Made by a program: the position numbers and the translations under genes. A stretch of 64,000 nt of DNA from JANSWP01 sp041941305 (lineage in GTDB: Bacteria > Bacteroidota > Bacteroidia > Chitinophagales > Saprospiraceae), in the NCBI GenBank assembly GCA_041941305.1, contig JBGTQJ010000033.1, forward strand, positions 1 to 64,000, in the 5' to 3' direction. Below, one piece after another: positions 61,423 to 64,000 of this stretch. How positions within the stretch are numbered: position 1 is the stretch's first letter; each line of letters opens with the position of its first letter. The notes beneath the pieces are model-generated. The model was not told the origin of the DNA, ran no database searches, and saw only the letters and a list, made by a program, of their open reading frames with translations.

Positions 61423-62469
61423 TTATCCTAAGTAGACATAAATGTCAGAGTATGCTATCGTCTTTTCTTTATCTTGAAAACCTTTGACATTGGCTGCTTC
61501 TGCTGATGGAAGTGTTACAAATTGAGGGTGATTATCCTCCTTATTCTTATTAAACTCCAATTTGAAAAAATCCTCATGAGCATCCACAAGGGGAATCGCT
61601 TCATTTGAGACTAACTCCCAAGCTATGCTACCATCAATTAGCTTTTTCTGTTGGGGCTTAGAAAACGTAACCTTGCTTTTTGGATGAGTAACCTGAAAAG
61701 ATGGTTTTGCATCCTGTTTTAAACCCAAAAAGTAGTATCGCCAAATGGTTTTCCTGTTTTCAAATCTTATTTTATATCGCAGATGGGGTTCCTTTGAATC
61801 CCCTTGAGCCAATAGCATATTCTTGTCAAAAAATAAATGGATATATCCAAAATGTCTTCCCAAACCTGAATGTAGTAGATAAAACCTTCCAATACTTTCA
61901 CCATTCTTTTTAAAATTATAATAACCAGATGGCTCCCTTCTCAAATCAATATTTATTTTCAATCGCTTTTCAAAATCCTCAATGGTCTCTTCAAAAACTT
62001 TTTCACCTAACCAGTTTTCAACAATCAGATTTCCAACTACTTCTTTTATCGGATATTCAAAATAGGGAACCCTGTAATTGAGCAACATATCTTTCGAAAC
62101 ATAAGCAGTTTTATGAAGCAATATTGCTTCATCTATTTGCTCCTGCTTATCCAAATTGTCAAAGTAAAATAGCTTTTTTTGAGGGTCGTAAAAGGATCCT
62201 TCGCTGATATTTTGAAACAGCCGATTTTTATTTTTGAGGATGAATCTAAATGCTTTTTTTTTTGATTCATCCTCAAAATATTTTAAGGTTTTTTGACTAT
62301 ATCCTATAGTAATTGATGAACCAGAAGACTTAATAAACATTCCCGCTTTTTTCATCCAATCAGCTGTTTGTTTTGTCGGATTTATTTCGAATTCAAAAAC
62401 GGAAGAATTCAAATAATAGTCGTGGCTGATTGAAACTTCACAAAAAGCTGAAATTTTTGTCTCTAACAT
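61423..62469 (-). CDS. Injection-system-associated protein of unknown family (348 aa)
   Basis: A 348-aa soluble, Phe/Tyr- and Lys-rich protein with no signal peptide, membrane helix or recognisable motif. It sits between the terminator gene (13 bases) and the sheath gene, so it belongs to the structural cluster. Its position suggests a cap, cap adaptor or assembly role. This is context-based inference only. Confidence 0.7.
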   Translation of the reverse strand: MLETKISAFCEVSISHDYYLNSSVFEFEINPTKQTADWMKKAGMFIKSSGSSITIGYSQKTLKYFEDESKKKAFRFILKNKNRLFQNISEGSFYDPQKKLFYFDNLDKQEQIDEAILLHKTAYVSKDMLLNYRVPYFEYPIKEVVGNLIVENWLGEKVFEETIEDFEKRLKINIDLRREPSGYYNFKKNGESIGRFYLLHSGLGRHFGYIHLFFDKNMLLAQGDSKEPHLRYKIRFENRKTIWRYYFLGLKQDAKPSFQVTHPKSKVTFSKPQQKKLIDGSIAWELVSNEAIPLVDAHEDFFKLEFNKNKEDNHPQFVTLPSAEAANVKGFQDKEKTIAYSDIYVYLG

Positions 62470-62482
62470 CTTTTGTCAATAT

Positions 62483-63049
62483 TTATCTGGCAGAATTATC
62501 AGTTATGAGTCCACCTACTGCATCAGCCTGATCAAGTATTCTTCCTTCGAAGAAACTAACCATCCTGACTTTATATATGATTGAGGGCACATATTTTGCA
62601 CCGATGGCTCCCCATAAATGACTCAGGTTGCTCAAATCAACGTTGAACATGTCAAAAGTGATTTTATGAACCGTTTTGGGCAATAATGGGGTATTTTGAG
62701 GTGTGAAAACCATTTTACCCTGGAAAAAGCCCACCACTAATGAAAGGAATTTTAATCCTTCCAAATAGTTTTCTCCTGTATAACTGGAAGAAAACATTAG
62801 AAACAGATCCAAATTTATTGGAGGGTTTTTTCTGCTGGTTCCACTGGTGGTAAAGGCTCCTCCTGACAATACTCTTTCCTGCTCTATATTTATCAATGAA
62901 CATATTATTTTATTGCTGTTTTCAGGAGGAACCGAACCATCCTGGTTTACTAAGTTGGAAACTTCCACCTTAGGCTCATTAACCTCATACTTCAATTTGA
63001 TAAAGTCATTTAATTCAGTCGCAATAGCCCTGACAATACTGTCCACCAT
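62483..63049 (-). CDS. Tail terminator protein (DUF4255, Afp16-like)
   Basis: A 188-aa DUF4255 protein, the family of the Afp16/PVC16 tail-terminating caps. 'MVDSIVRAIATELNDFIK' is the usual N terminus; 'ICSLINIEQERVLSGGAF' and 'PPINLDLFLMFSSSYTGENYLEGLKFLSLVVGFFQGKMVFTP' are typical family segments. It stops tube and sheath growth at the distal end. It is the first gene of the operon. Confidence 0.93.
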   Translation of the reverse strand: MVDSIVRAIATELNDFIKLKYEVNEPKVEVSNLVNQDGSVPPENSNKIICSLINIEQERVLSGGAFTTSGTSRKNPPINLDLFLMFSSSYTGENYLEGLKFLSLVVGFFQGKMVFTPQNTPLLPKTVHKITFDMFNVDLSNLSHLWGAIGAKYVPSIIYKVRMVSFFEGRILDQADAVGGLITDNSAR

Positions 63050-63724
63050 ATAAAATCCAAATTTTGGGTAGTTATTAGACTGAATCCAAAAGCTTTAATT
63101 ATTTCTTCTAAAAACCATAAGGAATAAAGTCTATTAATTGCTGGTCAAAAACCTTCCTTCTCATTGATGGATTTCACATCAATAAGTCAATTGGAATTTG
63201 ATTGTTAAGTCAAGGCAATAAATTACCTGATTCAAAGAGTTTTATGACTTTGAATCTCATTCAAATCCACGTGATAGAATTGACTAGCAATTCTCCAAAC
63301 TTATATGATAAAATGATGATTGAATTGGGATGGAAGCCGAAGTAGCTATTGTTCTTTAGAAGGTTCCTATAGCTCTGGTTGTGTTGTAAACATCATCTTA
63401 TCAACGTAAATAAATTGCTAAAGGCTAACCGAATTTTAATGTTATAACTATGTTTACACACTAAAATAAGCTCATGTATGCTTCATTTAATAAGGAGCAT
63501 AAAATACTCAACTAAAGAAGTCTAAACTATGAAATAGCCTTTATTTCAGTTAAATCGTCTTTTTATAACTTATTTTGACCTAACAGGCCTTGGAGCTACC
63601 AATCTATCCCTAGCCTCAAGGGTTGTAATTATCGGTAAGCACCAGATGTGTAATTTTCCCAGATATTCTTTATAGGACTAATATAGCTTTCTTTTAGATG
63701 ACGGATTATTATTTTTGTTAATGT
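63050..63724. other. Region upstream of the injection-system operon
   Basis: About 675 bases without a convincing gene on either strand. It should contain the minus-strand promoter of the injection-system operon, but I saw no TAnnTTTG box in the first 200 bases upstream of the start at 63049, so the promoter may be unusual or use an alternative sigma factor. Confidence 0.35.
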
Positions 63725-63958
63725 TTATTTTGTAAGTATACGGAAGGCATTAATAATAATTCTCACAATATATATCCCAACAAAGTTAACAATAAAACCT
63801 AATAAAAACAATTCAAATATAAATATTTTTTCTATTTTGGAAAAAGTGTCTCCTTTAGACACAATATCAATGCATGAAAGGAATAAAAACGAAAGTGGGA
63901 TAGCCAGAACTAAAGCTGCCAAAAACCATAAAACTTCTTTTGCTAGTGCCTTTTTCAT
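63725..63958 (-). CDS. Small two-TM membrane protein
   Basis: A 77-aa protein with helices at about 8-28 ('EVLWFLAALVLAIPLSFLFLS') and 45-68 ('IFIFELFLLGFIVNFVGIYIVRII'). The family is not recognised. It is 675 bases upstream of the first injection-system gene and on the same strand, so any link is uncertain. Confidence 0.55.
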   Translation of the reverse strand: MKKALAKEVLWFLAALVLAIPLSFLFLSCIDIVSKGDTFSKIEKIFIFELFLLGFIVNFVGIYIVRIIINAFRILTK

Positions 63959-64000
63959 TGTTTATTCCTTTTGGTTTATGGTAAATTATTTCGATGTTTT

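Noticed and set aside
37223..63049. Prophage or R-type tailocin
   Set aside because: No head, integrase, holin or lysin genes; presence of DUF4255, LysM tube, DUF5908 and a CIS-type tape measure fits eCIS/T6SS-iv better.

Overview
The window looks like a chromosome segment of a Bacteroidota bacterium, most likely from the Saprospiria/Chitinophagia side of the phylum. This is inferred from four things: promoters of the TTG-N19..21-TAnnTTTG type with little use of Shine-Dalgarno sites, an Alternative Complex III (act) operon fused to an aa3 cytochrome oxidase operon, LytTR and CHAT/TPR proteins, and a low G+C composition. I see no rRNA, tRNA, CRISPR array or transposase gene.

Layout. 1-7.6 kb: a small unknown protein, an orphan LytTR response regulator, a secreted TPR-CHAT protease-like protein with a one-TM partner, and, facing away from them, a sigma-70-like factor translationally coupled to a TPR membrane protein (probable anti-sigma). 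7.9-12.3 kb: a UbiD-family decarboxylase, two paralogous secreted START-domain proteins, and thymidylate synthase. 12.9-30.8 kb: a long respiratory operon, actABCDEF followed by coxB, coxA, ctaB, two subunit-III genes and coxD. It ends at a clear terminator and is followed by a cysteine-free SCO-like protein, a DUF420 protein and a small CPMC protein. Quinol electrons would pass through ACIII directly to the aa3 oxidase. The oxidase subunit II carries an OmpA-like peptidoglycan-binding domain at its C terminus. 30.8-37.2 kb: an intergenic, repeat-rich zone, a lipoprotein with two zinc-ribbon-like repeats, a PepSY protein, a small winged-helix regulator between two membrane-protein genes whose promoters share a near-identical palindromic site, and a DEAD-box helicase.

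37.2-63.05 kb: a minus-strand contractile injection system of the Afp/PVC/MAC type (eCIS, or the closely related T6SS-iv). Transcription runs from 63 kb to 37 kb. The order is tail terminator (DUF4255), unknown 348-aa protein, sheath, tube 1, tube 2, DUF5908 protein, LysM tube/baseplate adaptor, VgrG-like spike, PAAR tip, gp25-like, baseplate J-like, fibre-like protein, second baseplate protein, and a giant (about 3,200-aa) tape-measure protein containing an internal duplication of about 590 residues. The AAA+ ATPase (Afp15), a long receptor-binding fibre (Afp13) and any recognisable toxin are absent from the window.

The gaps between genes are unusual. Several hold arrays of degenerate 7-8 bp units, sometimes arranged as inverted pairs, and others hold 130-160 bp hairpin (MITE-like) elements with related ends. 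Both kinds occur around the respiratory operon, and the short-unit arrays also occur inside the injection-system operon.
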